DNA of 64,000 bases from Pseudomonas sp. Irchel s3f7 (GTDB taxonomy: Bacteria; Pseudomonadota; Gammaproteobacteria; Pseudomonadales; Pseudomonadaceae), in the NCBI RefSeq assembly GCF_900187615.1, contig NZ_FYDO01000032.1:1-64000 (forward strand), read 5' to 3'. Position 1 is the first letter of the stretch. Every line of letters starts with the position of its first letter. Made by a program: the position numbers and the translations under genes. This document shows, in pieces, positions 8,810 to 17,578 of this stretch. The notes under the pieces are model-generated. The model had not been told where the DNA came from and ran no database searches. It was given only the letters and a program-made list of their open reading frames with translations.

Positions 8810-9190
8810 ATGTCCGATCCTCGTTATCAGGTCGACGTCAGCGTCGTCACCCGCTATCTGGCAGAACAATCGCAACCTGAACATGAACGTTTTGCCTTCG
8901 CCTACACCATTACCGTGCAAAACAACGGCCTGGTGCCCGCCAAGCTGCTGTCTCGGCATTGGGTGATCACCGATGGTGACGGGCACGTCGAAGAGGTTCG
9001 CGGTGCCGGCGTGGTCGGTCAGCAACCTTTGATCGAGGCAGGCAAGAGCCACACCTACAGCAGCGGCACGGTCATGACCACCAAGGTTGGCACCATGCAA
9101 GGTTCGTATCAGATGGTTGCCGACGATGGTAAGCAATTCGATGCCATCATTGCCCCGTTCCGCCTGGCCGTGCCGGGGTCGTTGCACTGA
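8810..9190 (+). CDS. apaG: ApaG family protein (Co2+/Mg2+ efflux-associated, beta-sandwich)
   Basis: 126 aa, full length for the family. The single ApaG/FBXO3-like immunoglobulin fold is shown by the strand pattern FAYTITVQNNG, LLSRHWVITDGDGHVEEVRG and the loop GVVGQQPLIEAGKSHTYSSG. The biochemical role is unsettled; mutants in enterobacteria affect cobalt resistance and magnesium efflux. AAGG precedes the ATG. Its stop overlaps the apaH start (TGATG), so the two are coupled, as in E. coli. Confidence 0.93.
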   Translation: MSDPRYQVDVSVVTRYLAEQSQPEHERFAFAYTITVQNNGLVPAKLLSRHWVITDGDGHVEEVRGAGVVGQQPLIEAGKSHTYSSGTVMTTKVGTMQGSYQMVADDGKQFDAIIAPFRLAVPGSLH

Positions 9191-10071
9191 TGGCAACGTA
9201 CGCGGTCGGCGATCTGCAAGGCTGCCTTGAAGCGTTGCAATGCCTGCTCAAGCAAGTCGCATTCGATCCTGCAAAGGATCGCCTGTGGCTGGTGGGCGAC
9301 CTGGTCAATCGCGGCCCCCAGTCGCTGGAAACCTTGCGTTTTCTCTACGGCATCCGTGAATCACTGGTGTGCGTACTCGGCAACCACGACCTGCATCTGC
9401 TGGCGGCCGGACGCAACATTGAGCGCCTGAAGAAGTCCGATACCCTGCGCGAAATCATCGAAGCGCCCGATTGCGCCGAATTGCTTGAATGGTTGCGCCA
9501 GCAGAAGCTCATGCACTACGACGAACAGCGCAAAGTCGCCTTGGTCCATGCCGGCATCCCGCCCCAGTGGTCGCTGCGCAAAGCCTTGAAGTACGCCGCG
9601 GAAGTCGAGACTGCGCTGCGAGACGACAACCTGCTGCCGCCCTATCTCGATGGCATGTACGGCAACGATCCGGCGAAGTGGGAAAACGACCTCAAAGGCG
9701 TGACACGCCTGCGAGTGATCACCAACTACTTTACTCGCATGCGTTTTTGCACCGCTGAAGGCAAGCTCGACCTCAAGAGCAAGGAAGGCCTGGACACCGC
9801 TCCGCCAGGTTACAAACCCTGGTTCCAGCACAAAGAACGCAAGACCAGGGACCTGAAGATCATCTTCGGTCATTGGGCGGCGCTGGAAGGCAAGATCGAT
9901 GAGCCGTGCATCCTGGCGCTCGATACCGGTTGCGTCTGGGGCGGCGCCTTGACCCTGATGAACGTCGACAGTGGCCAGCGCGTGTCCTGCAAGTGCGACG
10001 AGCACGGGCACCCTGCACCGCCAGTCGCCTCCCCCATTCCCGAAACATCGCCAGCCAGCGCCCCGCGCTAG
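9190..10071 (+). CDS. apaH: ApaH, symmetrical diadenosine tetraphosphatase
   Basis: 293 aa, slightly longer than E. coli ApaH because of a proline/alanine-rich C-terminal tail (about residues 275-293). The calcineurin-type metallophosphatase motifs are intact: GDLQGC, GDLVNRGP and GNHDLHLLA. It cleaves Ap4A to two ADP and is also known to remove Np4 caps from RNA. Start overlaps apaG. Cytosolic. Confidence 0.95.
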   Translation: MATYAVGDLQGCLEALQCLLKQVAFDPAKDRLWLVGDLVNRGPQSLETLRFLYGIRESLVCVLGNHDLHLLAAGRNIERLKKSDTLREIIEAPDCAELLEWLRQQKLMHYDEQRKVALVHAGIPPQWSLRKALKYAAEVETALRDDNLLPPYLDGMYGNDPAKWENDLKGVTRLRVITNYFTRMRFCTAEGKLDLKSKEGLDTAPPGYKPWFQHKERKTRDLKIIFGHWAALEGKIDEPCILALDTGCVWGGALTLMNVDSGQRVSCKCDEHGHPAPPVASPIPETSPASAPR

Positions 10072-10104
10072 ACTGCCCATTCAGCCGAGCCACAGGAGCC
10101 CGCC

Positions 10105-10434
10105 ATGAGCGAATTCAAACGTATCCCCCCGGAACAGGCCCAGGCCCTGCGCGAGCAAGGCGCAGTGGTGGTCGACGTCCGTGACCCCGCGACTTTTGCC
10201 TCCCTGCACATTGCCGGTTCGAAGCATCTGGACAACCACTCCTTGCACGCCTTCATCCAGGGTGCCGACCTCGACGCGCCGACCGTGGTGGTCTGCTACC
10301 ACGGCAACTCCAGCCAGGGCGCTGCGGCCTATCTGATCAGCCAGGGCTTCTCGGATGTCTACAGCATGGATGGCGGTTTTGAGCTGTGGCGTACGACTTA
10401 TCCTGCGGAAACGTCGCAAGGCACTTCCGAATAA
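10105..10434 (+). CDS. glpE: GlpE, thiosulfate sulfurtransferase (single-domain rhodanese)
   Basis: 109 aa. Rhodanese domain with VVDVRDPATFASLHIAGS and the active loop CYHGNSS, where Cys64 is the persulfide-carrying residue. Transfers sulfur from thiosulfate to cyanide or thioredoxin. CACAGGAG lies just upstream of the ATG at the right distance. It sits 33 nt after apaH, probably in the same transcript, and is followed by hairpins. Confidence 0.93.
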   Translation: MSEFKRIPPEQAQALREQGAVVVDVRDPATFASLHIAGSKHLDNHSLHAFIQGADLDAPTVVVCYHGNSSQGAAAYLISQGFSDVYSMDGGFELWRTTYPAETSQGTSE

Positions 10435-10479
10435 TTTTTTTGTAACACGCAAGCCCCCGGCAGCCGCGGGCTAGCGCGG

Positions 10480-10500
10480 TGGCAGACGAACGGTCTGCCA
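10480..10500. other. Hairpin downstream of glpE
   Basis: TGGCAGAC (10480-10487) pairs exactly with GTCTGCCA (10493-10500). A second weak GC-rich stem (10452-10471) precedes it. Probably marks the 3' end of the glpE transcript, although no T-tract follows. Confidence 0.4.
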
Positions 10501-10540
10501 CAACTAATTACGTATCTCGCCTTTACCTCCCGAATTCCCA

Positions 10541-10551
10541 ACTATCCTTAA
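10541..10551 (+). promoter_or_regulatory. Sigma-S-like -10 element ahead of prkA
   Basis: ACTATCCTTAA matches the extended RpoS -10 consensus (KCTAYACTTAA) at 9 of 11 positions. It lies about 190 nt before the prkA start; the transcript would carry a long leader with a perfect GCCGGT-AC-ACCGGC palindrome (10578-10591) and three GGGAG motifs (10573-10623). The E. coli yeaGH operon is known to be RpoS dependent, which supports the call; the site itself is inferred. Confidence 0.5.
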
Positions 10552-10731
10552 GCGCAGGCCATCCAAAACAGGGGAGAGCCGGTACACCGGCGCGCGGGTC
10601 ATCGGGAGTAGCTTTCGGGGCAGTCAGCTCCGGGAGAGTTCTGGGGGGTAAACAGCGATCGCCTGTTCGGTTGCTGCCAGCATCGACTGAATGATCCGGC
10701 GTCGGCTCCACGTATCGAGCGAGGTGACGTC

Positions 10732-12654
10732 ATGAGTATCTTTAGCCACTTCCAACAACGCTTCGAGTCCACACGCCAGGAAGAACTCTCTCTGCAAGAG
10801 TATCTGGAACTGTGCAAAAAAGACCGCAGCGCCTACGTTTCCGCCGCCGAGCGTCTGCTGTTGGCCATCGGTGAACCGGAACTGCTCGACACCTCGACCA
10901 ACTCGAGACTGTCGCGAATTTTCTCCAACAAGGTCATTCGCCGCTATCCGGCCTTTGAAGACTTCCATGGGATGGAAGAATGCATCGACCAGATCGTGTC
11001 GTACTTCCGCCATGCCGCTCAGGGCCTGGAAGAGAAGAAACAGATTCTTTACCTGCTCGGCCCTGTCGGTGGCGGTAAATCCTCCCTTGCCGAGAAGCTC
11101 AAGCAACTGATTGAAAAAGTGCCCTTCTATGCGATCAAGGGCTCGCCAGTGTTCGAATCACCTCTGGGTCTGTTCAACTCCACTGAAGATGGGGCGATCC
11201 TCGAGGAAGATTTCGGCATTCCACGGCGCTACCTCAACACCATCATGTCCCCATGGGCGACCAAGCGCCTGGCTGAATTCGGCGGCGACATCAGTCAGTT
11301 CCGCGTAGTGAAGCTTTACCCGTCGATCCTCAACCAGATCGCCGTGGCCAAAACCGAACCGGGTGACGAAAATAACCAGGACATCTCGGCGCTGGTGGGC
11401 AAGGTCGATATTCGCAAACTGGAAGAGTTCCCACAGAACGACGCCGACGCCTACAGCTACTCGGGCGCACTGTGCCGGGCCAACCAGGGCCTGATGGAAT
11501 TCGTCGAAATGTTCAAGGCACCGATCAAGGTGCTGCACCCACTGCTGACCGCCACCCAGGAGGGCAACTACAACAGTACCGAAGGCCTCGGCGCGATTCC
11601 GTTCACCGGGATCCTGCTCGCGCACTCCAACGAATCGGAGTGGCACACCTTCCGTAACAACAAGAACAACGAAGCGTTCATCGACCGGATCTACATCGTC
11701 AAAGTGCCGTACTGCCTGCGGGTCAGTGACGAAGTGAAGATCTACGACAAACTGCTGTTCAACAGCTCACTGGCCAAGGCCCACTGCGCTCCCGACACTT
11801 TGAAGATGCTGGCCCAGTTCACCGTACTCTCGCGCCTCAAGGAGCCGGAAAACTCCAACATCTACTCGAAGATGCGCGTGTACGACGGCGAGAACCTCAA
11901 GGACACCGATCCGAAAGCCAAGTCGATCCAGGAATACCGCGACAACGCCGGTGTCGACGAAGGCATGAACGGCCTCTCGACCCGCTTCGCGTTCAAGATC
12001 CTGTCGAAGGTCTTCAACTTCGACCCGCACGAAATTGCCGCCAACCCAGTGCACTTGCTTTACGTGCTGGAACAACAGATTGAGCAGGAACAGTTCCAGG
12101 CCGAAACCCGCGAGCGCTATCTACGCTTCCTCAAGGAATACCTGGCACCGCGCTACATCGAGTTCATCGGCAAGGAGATCCAGACCGCGTACCTCGAGTC
12201 CTACAGCGAGTACGGTCAGAACATCTTCGATCGTTACGTGCTGTACGCCGACTTCTGGATCCAGGACCAGGAATACCGCGACCCGGAAACCGGCGAAATC
12301 CTCAACCGTGTGGCCCTGAACGAAGAACTGGAGAAAATCGAAAAACCGGCCGGCATCAGCAATCCGAAGGATTTCCGCAACGAAATCGTCAACTTCGTCC
12401 TGCGTGCCCGCGCCAACAACAACGGCAAGAACCCGACCTGGCTCAGCTACGAGAAACTGCGGGTGGTCATCGAGAAGAAAATGTTCTCCAACACCGAAGA
12501 CCTGCTGCCAGTCATCAGTTTCAATGCCAAGGCCAGCAAAGAGGACCAGCAGAAACACAACGACTTCGTCACACGAATGGTCGAGCGGGGCTACACCGAC
12601 AAACAGGTACGACTGCTGTCCGAGTGGTACCTGCGGGTCAGAAAATCACAATAA
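10732..12654 (+). CDS. prkA: PrkA/YeaG serine protein kinase-like AAA protein
   Basis: 640 aa, the family's usual length. The N-terminal PrkA AAA domain has a Walker A at residues 110-117 (GPVGGGKS, Lys116); the C-terminal half is the PrkA kinase-like domain. Members are linked to nitrogen starvation and stationary-phase stress in E. coli (YeaG) and sporulation in Bacillus; direct substrates are little known. A strong AGGTGA ribosome site precedes ATG 10732. It begins a three-gene cluster with yeaH and spoVR, conserved across proteobacteria, and has an RpoS-like promoter upstream. Confidence 0.93.
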   Translation: MSIFSHFQQRFESTRQEELSLQEYLELCKKDRSAYVSAAERLLLAIGEPELLDTSTNSRLSRIFSNKVIRRYPAFEDFHGMEECIDQIVSYFRHAAQGLEEKKQILYLLGPVGGGKSSLAEKLKQLIEKVPFYAIKGSPVFESPLGLFNSTEDGAILEEDFGIPRRYLNTIMSPWATKRLAEFGGDISQFRVVKLYPSILNQIAVAKTEPGDENNQDISALVGKVDIRKLEEFPQNDADAYSYSGALCRANQGLMEFVEMFKAPIKVLHPLLTATQEGNYNSTEGLGAIPFTGILLAHSNESEWHTFRNNKNNEAFIDRIYIVKVPYCLRVSDEVKIYDKLLFNSSLAKAHCAPDTLKMLAQFTVLSRLKEPENSNIYSKMRVYDGENLKDTDPKAKSIQEYRDNAGVDEGMNGLSTRFAFKILSKVFNFDPHEIAANPVHLLYVLEQQIEQEQFQAETRERYLRFLKEYLAPRYIEFIGKEIQTAYLESYSEYGQNIFDRYVLYADFWIQDQEYRDPETGEILNRVALNEELEKIEKPAGISNPKDFRNEIVNFVLRARANNNGKNPTWLSYEKLRVVIEKKMFSNTEDLLPVISFNAKASKEDQQKHNDFVTRMVERGYTDKQVRLLSEWYLRVRKSQ

Positions 12655-12685
12655 CCCGCTGCCGGTCAGACCGGTTGTCGTCAGC

Positions 12686-12725
12686 CAGAGACCTGTGTGC
12701 GCTTTTTCTGTTACACAGGCCTCTG
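12686..12725. other. Hairpin between prkA and yeaH
   Basis: CAGAG-A-CCTGTGT (12686-12698) pairs with ACACAGG-C-CTCTG (12713-12725), 12 of 13 positions, loop of 14 nt containing TTTTT. It may reduce read-through or separate mRNA stabilities of prkA and yeaH. The remainder of the 200-nt gap shows no gene. Confidence 0.45.
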
Positions 12726-12854
12726 GAAGGTGTTCGAAAGTCGGTAGCGAGTTCAGGCAGCATCCAAAGCGCTTGGGGGAGCGTGACCCCTCGGCTCCCG
12801 GTTCGATGCTGCATCACCGCTCGCCCCTTTCAGGACAGCTTCTAAGGAGCAGTC

Positions 12855-14126
12855 ATGAGCTATGTGATCGACCGACGTCTCAATGGCAAGAACAAGAGCA
12901 CGGTGAACCGTCAGCGGTTTCTGCGGCGTTACCGTGATCACATCAAAAAGGCTGTCGAAGAGGCGGTCAGCCGGCGCTCCATTACCGATATGGAACACGG
13001 CGAACAAATCAGCATTCCCGGCCGCGACATCGACGAGCCGGTGCTTCACCACGGTCGCGGGGGCAAACAGACGGTCGTGCATCCGGGGAACAAAGAGTTC
13101 ACCAGCGGCGAGCATATCGCCCGCCCACCGGGAGGTGGCGGCGGCCGCGGGCCTGGTAAGGCCGGTAACTCGGGTGAAGGGATGGACGAGTTTGTCTTCC
13201 AGATCACTCAGGAGGAGTTTCTCGAGTTCATGTTCGAGGATCTCGAATTGCCAAACCTGGTCAAACGCAACCTGACCGGCACCGACACCTTCAAAACCGT
13301 ACGCGCCGGGATCAGCAACGAAGGCAATCCGTCGCGGATCAACATCATCCGTACCCTGCGCTCAGCCCATGCCCGACGGATTGCGTTGTCCGGCAGCAGC
13401 CGCGCCAAACTGCGTGAAGCCAAAGAGGAACTCCTGCGACTCAAGCAGGAAGAACCGGACAACTTCGGCGATATTCAGAAAATCGAAGCTGAAATCGAAA
13501 AACTCAGTGCACGTATCCATCGCGTGCCGTTTCTTGACACCTTCGACCTCAAGTACAACCTGCTCATCAAGCAACCCAACCCCAGCTCCAAGGCCGTGAT
13601 GTTCTGCCTGATGGACGTATCCGGCTCGATGACCCAGGCGACCAAGGACATCGCCAAGCGTTTCTTCATCTTGCTGTACCTGTTCCTCAAGCGTAATTAC
13701 GACAAGATCGACGTCGTGTTCATCCGTCACCACACCAGCGCTCGCGAAGTGGACGAGGAAGAGTTTTTCTACTCCCGGGAAACCGGTGGCACCATCGTGT
13801 CCAGCGCCCTGAAACTGATGCAAGAGATCATGGCCGAGCGCTATCCGAGCAACGAGTGGAACATCTATGCCGCCCAGGCTTCCGACGGCGACAACTGGAA
13901 CGACGACTCGCCGATCTGCCGCGACATCCTGATCAACCAGATCATGCCGTTCGTGCAGTACTACACTTACGTTGAGATAACCCCGCGCGAACATCAAGCC
14001 TTGTGGTTCGAGTACGAGCGCATCGCCGAAGCCTTTTCCGACACGTTTGCCCAGCAACAACTGGTCTCGGCCGGGGATATCTATCCGGTCTTCCGTGAAC
14101 TCTTCCAGCGCAGGTTAGTGACATGA
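12855..14126 (+). CDS. yeaH: YeaH, DUF444 / UPF0229 von Willebrand A-domain protein
   Basis: 423 aa. The N-terminus is basic and disordered with a glycine-rich stretch (PPGGGGGRGPGKAG). The C-terminal half is a vWA domain with an intact MIDAS motif, DVSGS at residues 254-258. The molecular job is unknown; it always travels with PrkA and SpoVR and is induced with them under starvation. AAGGAG lies 6 nt before the ATG. The last codons overlap spoVR by 4 nt (ATGA), indicating coupled translation. Confidence 0.92.
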   Translation: MSYVIDRRLNGKNKSTVNRQRFLRRYRDHIKKAVEEAVSRRSITDMEHGEQISIPGRDIDEPVLHHGRGGKQTVVHPGNKEFTSGEHIARPPGGGGGRGPGKAGNSGEGMDEFVFQITQEEFLEFMFEDLELPNLVKRNLTGTDTFKTVRAGISNEGNPSRINIIRTLRSAHARRIALSGSSRAKLREAKEELLRLKQEEPDNFGDIQKIEAEIEKLSARIHRVPFLDTFDLKYNLLIKQPNPSSKAVMFCLMDVSGSMTQATKDIAKRFFILLYLFLKRNYDKIDVVFIRHHTSAREVDEEEFFYSRETGGTIVSSALKLMQEIMAERYPSNEWNIYAAQASDGDNWNDDSPICRDILINQIMPFVQYYTYVEITPREHQALWFEYERIAEAFSDTFAQQQLVSAGDIYPVFRELFQRRLVT

Positions 14127-15685
14127 CCGCCAAAGAGCAGAAGCGCCAACCCATTTCCACCGGCTCCGAATGGACGTTCGAGCTGATCCAGGCCTACGAC
14201 CGCGAAATCAGCCGTATTGCGGCCGGCTACGCGCTCGACACCTACCCCAACCAGATCGAAGTCATCACCGCCGAACAGATGATGGACGCCTACGCCTCCG
14301 TCGGCATGCCGCTGGGCTATCACCATTGGTCCTACGGCAAACACTTCCTCAGCACCGAAAAATCCTACTCCCGCGGCCAGATGGGGCTGGCCTACGAGAT
14401 TGTGATCAACTCCGACCCCTGCATCGCCTACCTGATGGAAGAAAACACCATCTGCATGCAGGCGTTGGTCGTGGCCCATGCCTGCTACGGGCATAACAGC
14501 TTTTTCAAAGGCAATTACCTGTTCCGCACCTGGACCGACGCCAGTTCGATCATTGATTACCTGGTGTTCGCCAAGCAGTACATCATGCAATGCGAAGAGC
14601 GCCACGGCATCGATGCGGTCGAGGACTTGCTCGATTCCTGCCACGCGCTGATGAACTATGGCGTTGACCGCTACAAGCGCCCTTATCCGATTTCCGCGGA
14701 AGAAGAACGTCGCCGCCAGAAAGACCGGGAAGAACACCTGCAGAAACAAATCAACGACCTGTGGCGCACCATTCCCAAGGGCGCGGACAAGTACAGCGAC
14801 AAGGACAACGCTCGCTTCCCCGCCGAACCTCAGGAAAACATCCTGTACTTCATCGAAAAACACGCGCCACTGCTGGAGCCGTGGCAGCGGGAAATCGTGC
14901 GTATCGTGCGCAAGATCGCCCAGTATTTTTATCCACAACGCCAGACTCAGGTGATGAACGAGGGCTGGGCCACGTTCTGGCACTACACCCTGATGAACGA
15001 CCTGTACGACGAAGGCCTGGTGACCGACGGCTTCATGATGGAGTTCCTGACGTCCCACACCAGCGTGGTGTTCCAGCCTGGTTTCGACAGCCCTTACTAC
15101 AGCGGCATCAACCCCTACGCTTTGGGGTTTGCCATGTACCGCGACATCCGTCGCATGTGCGAAGAACCTACGGAAGAAGATTACCGCTGGTTCCCGGACA
15201 TCGCCGGTACCGACTGGCTGGCAGCCATCAAGTTCGCCATGAGCAGCTTCAAGGACGAGAGTTTCATCCTGCAGTACCTGTCGCCCAAGGTGATCCGCGA
15301 TCTGAAGCTGTTCAGCATTCTCGATGACGACCAGAAGGACGATCTGCTGGTGCCCGCCATTCACGACGAGGGCGGCTACCGCATCATCCGCGAAACCCTC
15401 GCGGCGCAGTACAATCTGGGCAATCGCGAACCCAATGTGCAGATTTACAGCATCGACCGGCGCGGCGACCGGTCCCTGACCTTGCGCCATCAACAACACG
15501 ACCGCAAACCGCTGGGAGAGTCCACCGAGGAGGTGCTCAAGCACTTGCACCGCCTCTGGGGTTTCGATATTCACCTGGAAACCTTGCAAGGGGACCAAGT
15601 GATGAAAACCCACCATGTCCCCCCCAGGAACGAGCACAGCGAAGGCGATTACGGACGGCTGGATCTGGCTGTCATTCATCTTTGA
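14123..15685 (+). CDS. spoVR: SpoVR family protein
   Basis: 520 aa, full length. Contains the conserved block HACYGHNSFFKGNYLFRTW and MNEGWATFWHYTLMNDLYDEG, where histidines and glutamates could bind metal. Bacillus SpoVR affects spore cortex formation; the gamma-proteobacterial (YcgB) function is unknown but is tied to stress. Third gene of the prkA-yeaH-spoVR cluster, overlapping yeaH by 4 nt. Confidence 0.93.
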   Translation: MTAKEQKRQPISTGSEWTFELIQAYDREISRIAAGYALDTYPNQIEVITAEQMMDAYASVGMPLGYHHWSYGKHFLSTEKSYSRGQMGLAYEIVINSDPCIAYLMEENTICMQALVVAHACYGHNSFFKGNYLFRTWTDASSIIDYLVFAKQYIMQCEERHGIDAVEDLLDSCHALMNYGVDRYKRPYPISAEEERRRQKDREEHLQKQINDLWRTIPKGADKYSDKDNARFPAEPQENILYFIEKHAPLLEPWQREIVRIVRKIAQYFYPQRQTQVMNEGWATFWHYTLMNDLYDEGLVTDGFMMEFLTSHTSVVFQPGFDSPYYSGINPYALGFAMYRDIRRMCEEPTEEDYRWFPDIAGTDWLAAIKFAMSSFKDESFILQYLSPKVIRDLKLFSILDDDQKDDLLVPAIHDEGGYRIIRETLAAQYNLGNREPNVQIYSIDRRGDRSLTLRHQQHDRKPLGESTEEVLKHLHRLWGFDIHLETLQGDQVMKTHHVPPRNEHSEGDYGRLDLAVIHL

Positions 15686-15704
15686 TCCTGTACCAGCCTC
15701 CGAA

Positions 15705-15734
15705 AGCTCGACGCAACGGTTATCCTGTCGAGCT
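15705..15734. other. Hairpin directly upstream of the cca ribosome site
   Basis: AGCTCGAC (15705-15712) pairs exactly with GTCGAGCT (15727-15734), ending 3 nt before the cca Shine-Dalgarno GGAGG (15738-15742). Followed by GGAGGTTTTTTATG, so it could end the spoVR transcript or influence cca translation. Confidence 0.45.
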
Positions 15735-15748
15735 AACGGAGGTTTTTT

Positions 15749-16972
15749 ATGCGGATCTATAAAGTCGGCGGTGCAGTACGCGATCGCCTGCTGGGCATAC
15801 CGGTCACTGACATTGACCGGGTCGTGGTCGGTGCCACTACCGAAGAGATGCTCGCCAAGGGCTTTCGCCCGGTGGGAGCGGATTTCCCAGTGTTTCTTCA
15901 TCCCAAAACCGGTGAGGAATACGCCCTCGCCCGGACCGAACGCAAAAGCGGACGCGGTTACGGCGGGTTCACGTTCCACGCCAGCCCTGAAGTCACCCTC
16001 GAAGAAGACCTGATTCGCCGCGACCTGACCATCAATGCCATGGCCGAGGACGATCAGCAGAACCTGACCGACCCTTATCACGGTCAACGCGATCTTGAAG
16101 CACGTATTCTTCGCCACGTTTCCCCCGCGTTTGCCGAAGATCCGCTCAGGGTTCTGCGTGTTGCCCGCTTCGCCGCTCGTTATGCGGGGCTTGGTTTCAC
16201 CGTTGCCCCCGAAACGCTGGACCTCATGCGCCAACTCAGTGAGTCAGGCGAACTGGAGGCGCTGACGGCAGAGCGGAGCTGGAAAGAAATATCCCGCGCA
16301 CTGATGGAAAAACAGCCTCAGGTGTTCATCGAAGTTCTGCGTGCGTGCGGCGCACTGAACGTCTTGATGCCAGAGGTCGATGCACTGTTCGGCGTACCGC
16401 AACCGGAAGCTCACCATCCGGAAATCGATACCGGCGCACACACCCTGAGCGTGCTGGAACAAGCCGCAAAGCACCAACAACCGCTGACCGTGCGCTGGGC
16501 CTGCCTGCTGCACGACCTGGGCAAAGGCCTGACGCCGGAAGAAGAATGGCCCAGGCACATTGCTCACGAGTTCAAGGGACTCAAACTGATCAAAGCGGTC
16601 AATGAGCGCTTCAAGGCGCCAAGGGATTGCCAGGAATTGGCACTATTGGTGGGTGAATATCATACTCACGGTCATCGCGCCCAAGAGCTCAAGCCGTCGA
16701 CATTGCTGGAGTTACTGCAACGCTTCGACGTGTACCGTCGTCCGCAGCGGTTCGAAGAGTTCATCGCTGCATGCGAAATGGATGCACGCGGACGCAAAGG
16801 GCTGGAAGAGAGAAGTTATCCACAGGCGGATTATTTGCGCGGGGCCGCAACAGCTGCTCGCAGCGTCGCGGTTCAGCCGCTGCTGGAGAAAGGCTTCAAA
16901 GGACCGGAGCTGGGTGAGGCAATCAAGCGCGAGCGGCTCAATGCGTTGAAGGCTTACAAAGAAAAAGCCTAA
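15749..16972 (+). CDS. cca: CCA-adding tRNA nucleotidyltransferase, multifunctional
   Basis: 407 aa. Class II nucleotidyltransferase head with YKVGGAVRD (residues 4-12) and catalytic Asp21/Asp23 in TDIDRV; a C-terminal HD domain (LLHDLGKGLTP) as in E. coli Cca, which adds phosphatase and phosphodiesterase activities. It repairs or adds the CCA end of tRNAs. GGAGG precedes the ATG. The gene ends next to a large palindromic repeat and converges with folK. Confidence 0.96.
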   Translation: MRIYKVGGAVRDRLLGIPVTDIDRVVVGATTEEMLAKGFRPVGADFPVFLHPKTGEEYALARTERKSGRGYGGFTFHASPEVTLEEDLIRRDLTINAMAEDDQQNLTDPYHGQRDLEARILRHVSPAFAEDPLRVLRVARFAARYAGLGFTVAPETLDLMRQLSESGELEALTAERSWKEISRALMEKQPQVFIEVLRACGALNVLMPEVDALFGVPQPEAHHPEIDTGAHTLSVLEQAAKHQQPLTVRWACLLHDLGKGLTPEEEWPRHIAHEFKGLKLIKAVNERFKAPRDCQELALLVGEYHTHGHRAQELKPSTLLELLQRFDVYRRPQRFEEFIAACEMDARGRKGLEERSYPQADYLRGAATAARSVAVQPLLEKGFKGPELGEAIKRERLNALKAYKEKA

Positions 16973-16979
16973 GCGGATC

Positions 16980-17052
16980 AAAAGATCGCAGCCTTCGGCA
17001 GCTCCTACAGGACGCACATCAATCCATGCAGGAGATGCCGAAGGCTGCGATA
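16980..17052. repeat. Palindromic intergenic repeat, GATCGCAGCCTTCGGC class
   Basis: AAAGATCGCAGCCTTCGGCA (16980-16999) and its inverted copy TGCCGAAGGCTGCGATA (17036-17052) flank TCCTAC... sequence. It sits between the convergent cca and folK-like genes and could form a long stem, probably a shared bidirectional 3' end. A second copy lies at 49274-49340. Confidence 0.75.
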
Positions 17053-17059
17053 TTTGTCA

Positions 17060-17578
17060 TTACAGTAAATTAGAGGGTGTCAGTTGCTCACCACGCCACT
17101 CGAAAGCCACCGGCGCCAACACCTGATCAATCTGCGATTCATCCCACAGCCTGGAAAAACTTTTGCCTACTCCGGGATGTACACGATCCGGCGCAATCAA
17201 AGACAACGGCCACAGAACGAACGCATTTTTCAGAATTTCTGCCCGCGGCAAGATCAAACCGTCAAAATTCCCCACCAGATCACCGAACAGCAACACGTCG
17301 ATATCCAGCGGCAAACCCCGGCGATCAGGCGCATAACGACCGTTATCCGCCTCGATAAACTTTAGCCGACGATCCAGTTCCATCAGTGGCAGATCGGTGT
17401 AAGCCGATACCACAAAATTGAAGAACGGCCCGCTCTTGATCCCGACTGGCTGGCTTTCGAAAACCGGCGAACAATGAATGTCCGCCAGAAACCCCGACAA
17501 CGCCTCCAGCCCGGCAAGCAAATGGGTTTCGCGCTCGATATTGCTACCGAGCCCGAGGTACACCTGAGTCAGCGACAT
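17060..17578 (-). CDS. folK: FolK-like HPPK paralogue
   Basis: 172 aa 6-hydroxymethyl-dihydropterin pyrophosphokinase fold. Fold markers are visible: LGLGSNIERE at the N-terminus and RGLPLDIDVLLFGD with the magnesium-binding DID pair. However, at the position of E. coli His115 (VPHYD) this protein reads LPRAE, and the position of Arg121 appears to be Asn, so two catalytic residues differ. Pseudomonas usually has another folK next to panB, so this may be a diverged paralogue. It overlaps folB by 10 nt, which supports a pterin-related role. Activity is uncertain. Confidence 0.8.
   Translation of the reverse strand: MSLTQVYLGLGSNIERETHLLAGLEALSGFLADIHCSPVFESQPVGIKSGPFFNFVVSAYTDLPLMELDRRLKFIEADNGRYAPDRRGLPLDIDVLLFGDLVGNFDGLILPRAEILKNAFVLWPLSLIAPDRVHPGVGKSFSRLWDESQIDQVLAPVAFEWRGEQLTPSNLL

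Noticed and set aside
10479..10694. 71-codon plus-strand frame in the prkA leader
   Set aside because: No ribosome site, no recognisable protein, and it coincides with hairpins and a promoter-like motif; better explained as leader.
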